In this document: positions 49,311-61,128 of the stretch, piece after piece
Position numbering within the stretch: position 1 is the first letter of the stretch
Layout of the letters: each line of letters starts with the position of its first letter
NCBI GenBank assembly: GCA_963965975.1
Contig: OZ014421.1
Span: 6,439,413 to 6,503,412, forward strand
Length of the DNA: 64,000 nucleotides
Source: Xestospongia bergquistia
Lineage: Eukaryota > Porifera > Demospongiae > Haplosclerida > Petrosiidae
Reading direction: 5' to 3'
Translations under genes and position numbers: made by a program
The notes under the pieces: model-generated
What the model was told of the DNA's origin: nothing
Seen by the model: only the letters and a program-made list of their open reading frames with translations
The model's database searches: none

Positions 49311-52300
49311 ATGACATACTCTTCTCTCTTCAGTCTTGTAAGAGGATCTCCAGCTGTTCAGTGGTGTTATGCCAACCTGTTACATCGCCAAATTATCAGA
49401 GGTATTATTACAACAGCTATTATTTCTTTATTATATGTTAAACAGCAAGATATCTTAGTATTAATCCAGCTACTGTTGTGTCAAAGACTCCAGTCAAAGT
49501 TCACAAACAATCTAGTCAAAGTCCACCCAAGTCTATAGTTCATTTTAATGAAACCTCTTCCCTCAAAACATCAGAGAAAATTCTTGGTAGACGAAATCGT
49601 TGTGAGAGACTCTCGTCACTCCATGATGAATATTTCATAGTGTCAATGATTAATGTATTAATAAGTCAAGGGAAGGTAAGGGATGCCCCTTAATTTATTG
49701 TATTAATTAATAAAGAGTCTCTAGGTGGAACATGCTGAACCATTGTTTAATATTTATCGTCGTGAAGGTCACCAATTTGATGTAGAAGTTTATAATCAGC
49801 TGCTGTTTGGCTGGGCAGAGCAAGTTTGTCTACCTCATCTATTTCTGCATCTCTCTTTCTCTCTCCTCTCAGGGAAATCATTTAAAGACAACCATACTTT
49901 ATCGTACTATGTTACATGATGGTATTGTTCCTAACCACCACACATATGCTGCTCTCTTATATCTTTATTCAAAGTAAAGCACACACCCTATAAAAACACA
50001 CTATGAAAGATCTATTGTAGAAATGATGACAATGTTCAAGTACGTAAGCTCATCAAAGACATGAAAAAACAGGTTCAATTTACATCAATCATGTGACTGT
50101 CATGTGACAAGTACATTATATAGGGCTATGTTGTATCACATCTATTACGTCAGGTCAAACTCCCTAACAACCAAATTTCTAGTCTAGTTAAGGTCAGCTG
50201 CTTCTTAAATGAGATGATCCTTATAATTATTGGCCTAATTACATTCATCATTTTCTTAATTGTTTATTGTAGCTATTTAAGAAATTAAAAATAAAATCAA
50301 CATTACCTCCAAAACAAAAAGTCCAGTATCCTTCTCTTGTATTGTCAGCTTACAATACTGAGCAGTCATCTACCAATATTGTGGTAACTATATTGGTCTT
50401 TTGTGGCAGCTGTTAAGTACATCTCTTGATTATATAGTTGAGTTCACAAATCTCAACATTATTTGATTCCCAGACCTTTCAGAATAGGATTCAGTCCCAG
50501 TTAGAAGTTGAACTAAGAGTGAGTGAAGACGAGTTTTGTTAAATAGCTATCTTTGTTCTGTTGTTAGGGATATGAAACCATTAAATCAGTTGCAAGACCA
50601 CTTTTTGATGAAAATAAACCTTGCAAGGTTGTAATTAGAAGTAGTTGCTGTTTGTTGATCTCTCTCTCTCTCTCTCTCAAGGTATCAGATATGCTTAACA
50701 AGCTATATTCAAAGTGGGAGAAACAGCTAGCAGCTGCTATAGGGTCAGAACTTGAAGACTATGACGCGTGTTTGCAAACTATGGAAGAGAGCTGGTGTAA
50801 GATAGAGAAATAGATATTCAGACAAATCTATTCTTATTACAGACAGTCTTCATTTTCTGCCAAAACATTTACCTTTTCTTGCTACACTTACTTCTAAACA
50901 ATGGACACAAATTATAATGGACGAAGTACAGCTACATATCATATTATACAGCTGGTTATTACATAATTATAGATGATAGCTAAACTTGTTGTACAACCTG
51001 ATGGTCAACCAGTGTTCTATCTGTGTAAAACAATTCTAGGACCAGCCTGGAGGAAATATGTCATTGCTCAGAAAAAGGAAAGAGGAATTACAGATAAAGT
51101 AAATTAGTAAAAAATTTCAAATTTTCAAGTTTTATTGGTGCTACTGATATTTTTAACAAAGTATTTGTTTTAAGGTTGACTTTTTATATCGTGATTACAT
51201 CAAGTTCATTCTTTCTCCTCAAGACCATACTCACTTGAACTCACGAGAATTTTGGAACCAACTACAAAATAAAGACTTTGAAAATGGAACTCCTGTAAGT
51301 CCCTCATTAATTATTCATAACTTATCATATCAATAAGGAATGTAACATCCCTTCCTGGCCATACACAGTTGGAATTTATGTAAGTATTAAATGTCATGTG
51401 ATTATCATGTGACTACTTACTTAGATTGGTTCTACATTAGTTGATATTTTGCTGCAAACACTAAAATTACCTAACAATATAAAAGATTTAAACAATGATG
51501 AATTTAAGTAAGAATTCATAACAGCAGATTGTATTGACTGATTGTATATATTTTAAAATTCCAGTGATGATATACCTGCTTTTGAACATGTTTATGAGTT
51601 TCGTGACGACAAGAAAACAGGTTTTGTCAGGCCACACCCATCTCTTTACTCACTCGTTAAACAACTACACTCAAAGGCTGAAGCTATGAGCTTTAAAATG
51701 GAGTCTTCCGAGCTACCAATGTTGGTACCTCCTCGGCCGTGGTCATCAGTGACTGAAGGAGGTTACCTAGTAACTCCTTGTAAGAGAATGAAGTAGACAG
51801 ACAATGTCGTCTGATCATTGTTCTACTTAATTATATCTTACACCTCTCTCTGTAGCATCCATTGTTCGTTGCTATGACGATACATATCAGCACCAGTTGT
51901 TACTTGAAGCTACAGATACCATGACCCCTGTATTAGACTCACTTAATTACCTTGGCTCTTGTCCTTGGACGGTCAATACAAGAGTATGTGATAATAATAA
52001 ATTCAATATTATCGTATGTATTAATTAACTTTATAGATACTAGATCTCATTATTGATGTGTTCAATAAAGGAGGAAATGAAACACTTGATATACCGTCGT
52101 CAGATATGCCAGAAATTCCAGATTTCCCTTCGTAAATATTCCTATTAATTAACTATTCAATTATTCATCTATATATTGCTTCATGTACCCATCAATACAT
52201 TGTCTATCTCTTTATAGAGAGTGTGATGAGGAGACAAGACAAGAGATCACAAAGAAAAGGAAAGAAGTTAAAAAAATACACAATGAAGCTTTCTCATTGA

Positions 52301-54452
52301 GAATGGATATGTTATATAAACTTTCCATGAGCCATCATGTCAGTTGATGTAGTCACTCATTCATCCATTATATAATTATGCATCCATTTATCTACTTAGC
52401 TCTCTATCTGTCCATTTTATTTCACAGTACAGAGATACTATCTTTTGGTTACCTCACAACATGGACTTCAGAAGTAGAGTCTATCCTATTCCTCCCCATA
52501 TTACTCACTTGTGTTAGTGGCTTGTATTATGTAATAAAGGTATTATTGATTTTAATCTCTATAGCTAGTGATGTCGGACGAGCTCTGATTCAGTTTGGTG
52601 TAGGATATCCACTTGGTAAGAGAGGGTTAGAATGGTTGAAGATCCACCTGGCAAATTTACATGGTGCCAAGAGCAAGTAAAACAGAAAGAGAAAAAATTA
52701 TTTTTTTCATAAACTTTGTTAGAGCATCTTTATCAGAGAGAATAAAATTTACTGAAGAAATGCTTCCAGAGATTTTTGATTCCAGCGACAAACCATTTGA
52801 GGTTTTTGTAGAAGAGAAATTTTTATTTTATCTTCATTTCCTTTTTAGGGCAACTTATGGTGGCAAGATGCTGATGAGCCCTGGCAGACATTAGCCTGCT
52901 GTATGGAATTGACAAATGCTTTGAGATCTAATGATCCAGAAAATTTTATCTCGCATATACCAGTTCATCAGGTTAAAAAAACTGGACAAACAAGTTTCAT
53001 AACCACAACCAGTTTTCATTTTGTTTTCCTATAGGATGGTTCATGCAATGGCTTACAACATTATGCTGCATTAGGTAGAGATTTATATGGAGCTAGACAA
53101 GTATGTGAAAACAATGAACTCTGATTGATATGTTTGAATTTCTGTAAAGGTCAACTTAGTTCCTGCAGAGAAACCCTTTGATCTCTACTCTGGAGTAGCT
53201 TCACTAGTATGTCACACTCTTTGTGTTAATGTTTTGTATTTAAGGAATTGTAGGTTGATAAAATGAGATCACAGGCTGCTAAAGAAGGTCATGAGGTTGC
53301 ACAGCTTCTTGAAGGGAAAGTATCTCGAAAGGTTAAAATATAAAATTTGATATTGTTATATTAATTTTTTGTGTAGGTTGTGAAACAAACTGTAATGACT
53401 GTTGTGTATGGAGTTACTTGGGTTGGAGGAAGACAACAGATTGAAGTGTGTTGTCTAATTCTTTGTGTTATCTCTTTCTCTCTCTCTAGAAACAACTCAA
53501 AGGAAATATTCCTGATGATGCTCTCTACAAATCAAGCAGCTATTTAGTTGATCTGGTCTTCTCCAGTCTCAGAGAAATGTTCTCTAATGCTAGAATGATA
53601 CAAGTATAACAACTAATTTCTTTAATACATTTTGGCTCTCTTAATTAGGATTGGCTCACCAGTTCTGGTCGTATGATTGCCCTAGCTGGCCATCCTGTTG
53701 AGTGGGTGACACCACTGGGTATGCCAGTTGTACAACCTTATCATAAATCTATTTCTAAAGAAGTTAGTCAATGAATGGATGGATAAACAAACCATTATTC
53801 TCTATAGCTGAAAACAAGATTACAAAGTATACAACGAACTAATAGTGCTGACTTTACTCGACCACCAAATCCTGCAAAACAAAAGAGCGCAATGCCTCCT
53901 AATTTTGTCCATTCTCTAGATTCAACACATATGATGCTAACAGCTCTACACTGCCAGAGGTAAGAATACTTGGAAAGACTCTAGAGTCTTGTAAATCTTT
54001 TAGATCTGGAGTTCCATTTGTTGCAGTTCATGACAGCTATTGGACTCATTCTGCATTTGTTGACCAAATGAACAAGGTAAACCTGCCTATAGTAAAGTAC
54101 CAACAGACATCCAGTGACCCTGTTGTTTTTATAGATATGTCGAGAGCAGTTTGTTGCACTTCACAGTGAACCTATACTAGAAGATCTTGCTGCATTCTTT
54201 GAAAAGAAATTTGGAGGTCTTCCGTAAGTTAAGAGATACTTTTAAAAAGTGTGTAACTTTGTGTTAGTTTTTATGATGGTGGTAGTAAATGGACAAAAGG
54301 TAAACCAGGAAAGAAAAACTGTAGTTTTAAAGAGGACTTGCCGTCTAGAGGTTAGTTATTGAATATAACAACTTACAAATTAAATGTTATATTGCTGTTT
54401 AGGAGATTTACAATTAAATTGTGTTAATGAATCCATTTATTTTTTTAGTTAA
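49311..54452 (+). CDS. POLRMT: mitochondrial DNA-directed RNA polymerase
   Basis: A gene of many short exons, starting at the ATG at 49,311. The first exon gives a presequence-like stretch with Arg residues and no acids ([20 protein letters not shown]). Near 49,725-49,975 are pentatricopeptide-like repeats ([34 protein letters not shown]). The polymerase domain is of T7 type: motif [21 protein letters not shown] (about 53,037), motif [16 protein letters not shown] (about 53,325-53,420), motif [10 protein letters not shown] (about 54,028). It ends in YFFS, the family's conserved C-terminus, with TAA at 54450-54452. It transcribes mitochondrial DNA and makes replication primers. The start is 219 bp after the SPG11 stop, same strand. 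The exact start and some small exons are uncertain. Its terminal exons are duplicated at 58,635. Confidence 0.9.
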
Positions 54453-54510
54453 TTAAAAAATTAACAAAAATAAAAAGTAATTTTTATTTGATTACGTGGG
54501 TGGGCTCGTT

Positions 54511-54524
54511 GTTACCATGCCAAC
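54511..54524. promoter_or_regulatory. X-box-like RFX site upstream of gene X (unit 1)
   Basis: GTTACCATGCCAAC fits the RFX X-box form GTNRCC-N(0-3)-RGYAAC with one mismatch. It lies about 32 bp before the gene X ATG at 54,556, and also 59 bp after the POLRMT stop. Confidence 0.45.
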
Positions 54525-54555
54525 GGAAACACTTCATAGTATAATACTTGTGAAA

Positions 54556-55698
54556 ATGGATTTCGATCAGTCTGCAAGTTTAGATGCTGTACTGAAGCAA
54601 TTGTAAGTCGTAGATAGATGGACTCTTGCAGCTGTAAAGTGTACTGAGTGACTGCACATGCCGTAATATTTGATTTTTTTAGGAGACGTTACTTGTCCAG
54701 GAAAAGACAAGAGGACGGATTTGATCTTTCTGGACCAGAGAAGCCTTGGGGTGAATACACGGTGTTCAAAGGGGTACGAAGAAAGCTGAATGGACTTCAG
54801 CTTCATTTACACATGTTTTGTTCATTTCATTGTAACGATCTACATACAATATCTTTTATTTAATTATAGGGTTCTCATTATTTCAACTATCAACAAGATA
54901 GACAACTTCAGTGTATACTAGACTCTTATGCAAAACACAGAGAAGGCAAAGTTAGTTGTGTCGCTTTAAGATCATTACTCTTATCATTTCTCATTGTTTG
55001 CATTATAAGGAGTCTGGTTTTATAGGGAACCTCCTCTCGTCAAGACCAACATTGGGAAGGTGTGTCTATTAGTATGTTATATGTAAATATTATGTCCTAA
55101 TTTTAAGAATAAAGGGACCTTCAGATTTAGGGACTTTAAAAGAAATTCAACAGAGTGTGCAGAATGATTCAGAACATTTAGTTGTAACAATAGCTCAATT
55201 GTTATTGGAAGAAGTGAGTAAGGACAGACAGACAGACAGTACAAATGGATGAATGAATTGAAAATGGATGGACTGACTAACAAATACAGGTTTTTAATAA
55301 AGAAAATATAATATATATATTATAAAGCTCAGATATTATATTGTGTAATGTATCTCTATAGTTAGCTGGAAAAAAACGCCAATGTGGAGAGAACAGGAAG
55401 AAGAAGAGGAAATAAAGATAAATGAAGGTAAGGTCAATATTATAATAAATCATTTTTTCTTAATTTTATTCTATTCTTTACAGTACTAAAAAAAGGATGA
55501 ACCAGTGATGATAACATTGTATCTCAGTCATTCAATTCATTGCCTCTCATATCTCAGATTCCTCAAGTTAAAACTGAGTCATTATCTGAGCCTGTAACAG
55601 ATCTTTTTCCATCTCATAAAACTGAAAAATCAGTTACTAAAACCTGTATAGTTAGTAATATTGATGGAAAGACAGAGGACAATCAGTTTTGGGATTAA
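54556..55698 (+). pseudogene. gene X, broken copy (unit 1)
   Basis: Carries the first exons of gene X (MDFDQSASLDAVLKQL, then RRYLSRKRQEDGFDLSGPEK) and its last exons, ending WD-stop at 55696-55698. Compared with 59,142-60,967 it lacks about 660 bp that hold the Ser-rich middle exons. It has lost one C near 55,377 (frameshift before the PPMWREQ motif) and has a changed start of the last exon. It is therefore probably non-functional, though the 5' exons and the X-box-like site remain. Tail to tail with the apextrin-type gene, 161 bp apart. Confidence 0.75.
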
Positions 55699-55859
55699 AT
55701 CAATTTTTTTAATCATACAACTCTTGGATCTAATGTATGCAAAAAATCAAAATATAAAGAGTTAGCTTAGTACAATCATAATGGTTCGAGTGTTCTAGTA
55801 AAACATTTTAAGTATTTAAACATTATGAATAATCAAAAATACTAAACACTTTGTATAGT

Positions 55860-57817
55860 TCACTTGTAGTAGTAACAAAAGTGAATTAAATGATTTGGAA
55901 AAGTGTCATCAGGATGCATCCCAGAGTTAGAATCAATATTCCTATTGTCCTCGTCATCCCAGCGCACCCATTCGTCTCTCACATTCATACCAAGGACTTT
56001 TTGACAATGTCCACCTTTACGAAGAAGAAAGAATGACCGAGAAGTTGGCAGAGCAATTGGATCATTGTAACTTCCATCAGTACGACAGCAATAATATAAC
56101 CTTGTATTACGGTCATATTGGCCATCAGGAACAGTTCCTCCATGTGAATTAGCATTACGGTTATCTTCATCATCCCAAAAGATAGAACCAACTGAAAAAC
56201 CAGAGGGACATGACCATTTCTTATAAATGCAATAATGCCCCTTTGGCCAGAATTTTCTTCGATAAGAACGATTAGCTTTGGAAGTTATTTTCATACAGAA
56301 TTCATGTCGAAGATTGTTTTTATGAAACCATCCTCCAAGATGAAGTGGATTAGACCATTTGTTGTTTGGATTGGAATCTTCAGTGTCATGTTTCCTATGT
56401 CCAGTCACAAAATCGAATCCTTCTCCTTTTGGACAGCCACTTTTTGCTCGAGGAAGTCCATATGTACCATCAGGCCATGCAAGAGGGATTTTTAGATCAT
56501 CTGTATTGAAAATAATTATAACAAGTTGTACACTAGCAAAAATTATACATACCTGGTGTAATTGTTAAAGACAGATACTTTGCATATGTCCTTAAAGCAT
56601 TGTTCAAATGCTGACATCTGTTTTGCATAAAATTTTCTATCTGCTGGGTGTTACTCAAATCATAAGATACATTTTTCCAATATCCTATATTGTTGCAGAC
56701 AATGGAGATAGAATATAATTTGATGTTGGTAGGCTCAGGAATGTTCTTATCTGTTGAAGGTATGTGCCATAGTCCATTTTTGTCCTTTATGACCTTTGAT
56801 CCCACTGTAATTTCTGTATAGAGACTTCCAAATGTAGAGCTACTAGAGACCTTGCTGTTCAGCTTTTGAAGATTCAAGTTCAAAGATGAACTAAACCCTA
56901 AGTAACTGCCTCCCACTGATACACTGGTTTTGTCCTATTAAAAATTACATAACTGTCATGTATCATTTATAACAACTCTAATTGTACCGTTCTTTCTGCA
57001 AAATCATACAGATCTGAAAGTGTAGACCTGAATCGTTTGATAAAACGACCTCCCATTGTAGCTTTAACAACAATATGCTATAAAAAGAAAACCTTACACA
57101 AGTACAACAATATAGCACCTACCGTTCCCCACTCATTTAAAAACTGATAATATTTTTTAGAGTTCCAAGTCTCGGGTAATCGTTTAAAAGCATAGTAGAA
57201 GTTTTCTGAAACCCCAAATCCATCATCATATGGTATACGTTCAGTGAGATATCGTACTTCACTGCTGTGACAGAAAGCTTCCTTGTCAAAATAGACTTGA
57301 CGTGTATGTTTAATTGCTATTTTCATTTCCTTGTAATCTACACACAAGATTAGATTAAAGTCAATACAACTAACTTTGACTTGCACTGAAAGAGAAAGAA
57401 GCAAGCCCAAAGTCTGAGAACATGAATGAGATAAAGATAGAGACAATAATTATAACAAAACTAACTTCCTCCAGCTGATGTATCAACAGACAAGGACAAT
57501 TTACTCTTATAGCTTTCCATCCCTGCAAATAGTTTGGCTATTTCTTTGTAAGAACATGATGTAAGTGGTATCACTTTTATTTGCTTAGGGGGACTTTTGC
57601 TTTCAGTATTATCCTCATCATCTGAAAGTTGAAGTATTCTACGCGTTCGTTTGAGCCCAGGATCACGTCCAGCATATTGTGGTGATCCATCAGGATTGCC
57701 ATAAATCAAATTATAACCAACTCCAACTAACAGTTCCTCTTCAGTGCAAGCAGAGCATATTGTAGCAGTCAACAATAGTCCACATACTACCGTCAGAAAA
57801 ATGGTAAATTGACCCAT
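55860..57817 (-). CDS. secreted MACPF-ApeC (apextrin-type) protein, unit 1
   Basis: Predicted exons (minus): 57817-57466, 57413-57375, 57337-57123, 57077-56988, 56934-56553, 56500-55860; 1,719 nt, 572 residues. A hydrophobic signal peptide spans about residues 1-21. A MACPF domain follows at roughly 100-330, with the diagnostic W-G-T-H step at the exon 3/4 junction and a Gly-rich segment after it. The last exon encodes a Cys- and Trp-rich ApeC domain of about 210 residues with WPDGTYGLP and two DDEDNRN repeats. Apextrin-type proteins of invertebrates are secreted; MACPF domains form membrane pores and ApeC is reported to bind microbial cell-wall glycans. A defence role is inferred from the family. 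A TATA box lies 35 bp before the ATG. Reading frames are intact. Confidence 0.88.
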
Positions 57818-57851
57818 AGTGAAGAGATGAATGTCTCTTCACAATCAAGTC

Positions 57852-57859
57852 CTTTTATA
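57852..57859 (-). promoter_or_regulatory. TATA box of the unit 1 apextrin-type gene
   Basis: TATAAAAG on the minus strand, 35 bp upstream of the ATG, conserved in unit 2. It implies a very short 5' UTR. Confidence 0.65.
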
Positions 57860-58634
57860 CTTTTGTACCTCATATAGAAGGGTGGTTCTTGAATTTGCAT
57901 ACGATATTTTCACAAAGGATGTGATGATTTGTTCAACTATAGAGATGGCAACTTATTGAAAGGTAGTTGACATGACCTTCACAATGTATTAATTGTAAAG
58001 GTCATATCAGCTGTTAGTATTGTGCTATTCATTATTACAAATTTCTTATGTGAAGGTCAGGTTTTATCTAAGCAGCAATATCAAAGGAGTGGCTTTACTT
58101 ATTTATATGATATCTGTGCAAAGGATATGAAAGCTGTTCAACAAGGGTCTACAACAGTTGACATGACCTTCATAATGTATTAATGTAATGGTCACTGTTT
58201 GTATTACAAACTTCTCATGAGAAGATCAAGTTTTACCTAACTCTAGGTATGTCAACTGTTTTTACAATTTCAATATGTTAGGATGGATAGTTTAAATATC
58301 ATAACCTCTATGAGAATTTGTATTGAAAGCTGTATAAACTGTAAATTAAGTAATTAATCTGAAATATTATAATTATACATATAAAGACATGAATAATATT
58401 AAATATATTGTTATCATTCTGATAATCACAATTATTTCATTATCTGGAATTGTGTCTTTTATAATAATGTGATCTTATTGATATGAGAAATTAATAACAT
58501 ACAATATATTAACTCCTCTGTAGTATCTTATTTAACACGACCATCAAAAGTTAGTATCTTTCTAACAGATAAGGCAAAATTATTAAAGAATTTCAATTCA
58601 TTTATAAAAACAACAATTCAATGTCATTTTTACT
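57860..58634. other. upstream region of the unit 1 apextrin-type gene
   Basis: Non-coding. It contains repeated short blocks such as GTTGACATGACCTTCACAAT (about 57,968 and, changed, about 58,160) and GTGAAGGTCAGGTTTTATCTAA-like steps (about 58,050, 58,225). The same motifs recur upstream of the unit 2 gene. No gene is seen. Confidence 0.5.
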
Positions 58635-59037
58635 CATGACAGCTATTGGACTCATTTGTTGATAAATGACAAGGTAACTCTGCCGTTAATAATGACATCC
58701 AGTGACCCTGTTGTTGTTATAGATATGTTGAGAGAAGTTTGTTGCACTTCACAATTAACCTATACTAGAAGATCTTGCTGCATTCTTTGAAAAGAAATTT
58801 GGAGGTCTTCCGTAAGTTAAGGGATACTTTTAAAAAGTCTATAACTTTGTTGTTAGTTTTTATGATGGTGGTAGTAAATGGACCAAAGGTAAACCAGGAA
58901 AGAAAAGCTGTAGTTTTAAAGAGGACTTACCGTCTAGAGGTTAGTTAATACAGCAGTTTACAAATTAAATGTTATATTGCTGTTTAGGAGATTTACAATT
59001 AAATTGTGTTAATGAATCCACTTATTTTTTTAGTTAA
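58635..59037 (+). pseudogene. POLRMT 3'-end fragment
   Basis: Duplicate of 54,028-54,452 covering the last coding exons. It begins inside motif C (HDSYWTH), with a deletion that shifts the frame and a GAA-to-TAA change after LHN. The later exons and the final TTTTTTAGTTAA are kept. No 5' part of the gene precedes it, so it is a dead passenger of the duplication. Confidence 0.85.
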
Positions 59038-59096
59038 TTAAAAAATGAACAAAAAATAAAAAGTAATTTTTATTTGATTACGTGGGTGGGCTCGTT

Positions 59097-59110
59097 GTTA
59101 CCATGCCAAC
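59097..59110. promoter_or_regulatory. X-box-like RFX site upstream of gene X (unit 2)
   Basis: GTTACCATGCCAAC, identical to unit 1, about 32 bp before the gene X ATG. X-boxes close to the start are typical of ciliary and centriolar genes in animals. Confidence 0.48.
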
Positions 59111-59141
59111 GGAAACACTTCATAGTATAATACTTGTGAAA

Positions 59142-60967
59142 ATGGATTTCGATCAGTCTGCAAGTTTAGATGCTGTACTGAAGCAATTGTAAGTCGTAGA
59201 TAGATGGACTCTTGCAGCTGTAAAGTGTACTGAGTGACTGGACGTGCCGTAATATTCAATTTTTTTAGGAGACGTTACTTGTCCAGGAAAAGACAAGAGG
59301 ACGGATTTGATCTTTCTGGACCAGAGAAGCCTTGGGGTGAATACACGGTGTTCAAAGGGGTACGAAGAAAGCTGAATGGACTTCAGCTTCATTTACACAT
59401 GTTTTGTTCATTTCATTGTAAAGATCTACATACAATATCTTTTATTTAATTATAGGGTTCTCATTATTTTAACTATCAACAAGATAGACAACTTCAGTGT
59501 ATACTAGACTCTTATGCAAAACACAGAGAAGGCAAAGTTAGTTGTGTGGCTTTAAGATCATTACTCTTATCATCTCTCATTGTTTGCATTATAAGGAGTC
59601 TGGTTTTATAGGGAACCTCCTCTCATCAAGACCAACATTGGGAAGGTGTGTCTAATAATTAGTATGTTATATGTAAATATTATGTCCTAATTTTAAGAAT
59701 AAAGGGACCTTCAGATTTAGGGACTTTAAAAGAAATTCAACAAAGTGTGCAGAATGATTCAGAACGTTTAGTTGTAACAATAGCTCAATTGTTACTGGAA
59801 GAAGTGAGTAAGGACAGACAGACAGACAGACAGATGGATGAATGAATTGACAATGAATGGATTAACAAAGAAATAAATAAAACAATGGATTGATGGATTA
59901 ATAGATGAATAGACAGACAGACAGATGGGTCAATAATAAATTATATTTTATAGTGTGGTATTCCATTGAGTGAGTCATTGCCTTCACTTATAAATACAAC
60001 ACCAAGTCATAGAAAGGTTACTAAATAAGAACCATATTAAACAAAGTGTTACTTCATTAAGTATAGACTATTAGCCAGTCTTTGTCATCTAAAAGACCAA
60101 GTACAGCTCATAATCGAAGACGTAGCTGTTCTGCCTCGTCTACTTCCAGAAGTACTTCCTATACAAACACACCATTAAAAACTAGTCAAGCTAGTAGTAG
60201 AAAACCTGTTAAACTGGATGAACTTGCTCAGTATGGCTACTCTCGTTCATCGAAAAGACAATCTGTTTCAAAAAAATGTGGACTTTCTCCAGTCTATATC
60301 CCTCCTGTACGAAGTGTTAATCCTCGTTCCCAGTTCCCTACTCCTTCATTATCTCCCACTAATGATGTTCCCATACTATACAATGAAAACAGTACTAATA
60401 CTGATGTTATCACAGTTAACAAAACTACTCAAACACCGATTACCACTGGGACCCAAACTGACATCTCTTACGTAAGTAAAAATGCCTGAACTGTTTCAGA
60501 TTACATTAATTACTTTAAATGACAAGTGGCTATAATATAGCTTTTGAATAAAGAAAATATAATATATATAATATATATTCCAAGAATTAAAGCTTAGATT
60601 ATTATATTGTGTAATGTATCTCTCTAGTTAGCTGGAAAAAAACCGCCAATGTGGAGAGAACAGGAAGAAGAAGAGGAAATAAAGATAAATGAAGGTACAG
60701 TCAATATTATAGTAAGTCAATTTTGTTTATCTGATCCTATTATTTGCAGTACTAAATGAGAAGGATAAATTTGATGATGATAACATTGTATTAGAGTCAT
60801 CCACTTCATTGTCTCTTGCATCTCAGATTCCTCAACTTAAAACTGAGTCATTATTTGAGCCTGTAACAGATCTTTCTCCGTCTCATAAAACTGAAAAACT
60901 AATTACTACAACCTCTTTAGTTAGTAATACTGTTGGAAAAACAGAGGACAATCAGTTTTGGGATTAA
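59142..60967 (+). CDS. gene X: uncharacterised protein, possibly ciliary or centriolar
   Basis: Exon 1 is 59142-59188, exon 2 59269-59359 and exon 3 starts at 59456. A long exon spans about 60,073-60,471, and the gene ends WD-stop at 60965-60967. The protein starts MDFDQSASLDAVLKQL, continues RRYLSRKRQEDGFDLSGPEK, and has SHYFNYQQDRQLQCILDSYA in exon 3. The middle is Ser/Thr-rich and basic (SRSTSYTNTP, SSRKPVKLDEL) with repeated TQT steps (KTTQTPITTGTQTD). An acidic tail begins PPMWREQEEEEEIKI. I do not recognise the family. The X-box-like site before the ATG suggests, weakly, a cilium or centriole function. It is convergent with the unit 2 apextrin-type gene. Small internal exons are approximate. 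Confidence 0.7.
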
Positions 60968-61128
60968 ATCAATATTTTAAATCATACGACTCTAGGATCT
61001 AATGTATGCAAAAAATCAAAATATTACTTATTATGATCATAATGGTTACAAAAATCAAGCGTCCTACTAACAAGTATTAAAGTATTTAAACATACCAATA
61101 ATCAAAAATACTAAACACTTTGTATAGT

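Larger units (their letters stand above)
54028..57895. repeat. segmental duplication, unit 1
   Basis: Homologous to 58,635-63,165. It includes the POLRMT terminal exons, gene X (broken here) and the first apextrin-type gene with its promoter. The offset is about 4.6 kb at the left end and 5.27 kb at the right; the difference reflects about 0.66 kb missing from this unit. Confidence 0.85.

Noticed and set aside
56235-56568. Plus-strand frames opposite the ApeC exon, also at 61,504-61,831
   Set aside because: Shadows of the strongly conserved minus-strand exon; no independent motif.
58635-59037. A second POLRMT gene
   Set aside because: Only the terminal exons are present, with a frameshift and a stop; no upstream polymerase exons exist in the window.
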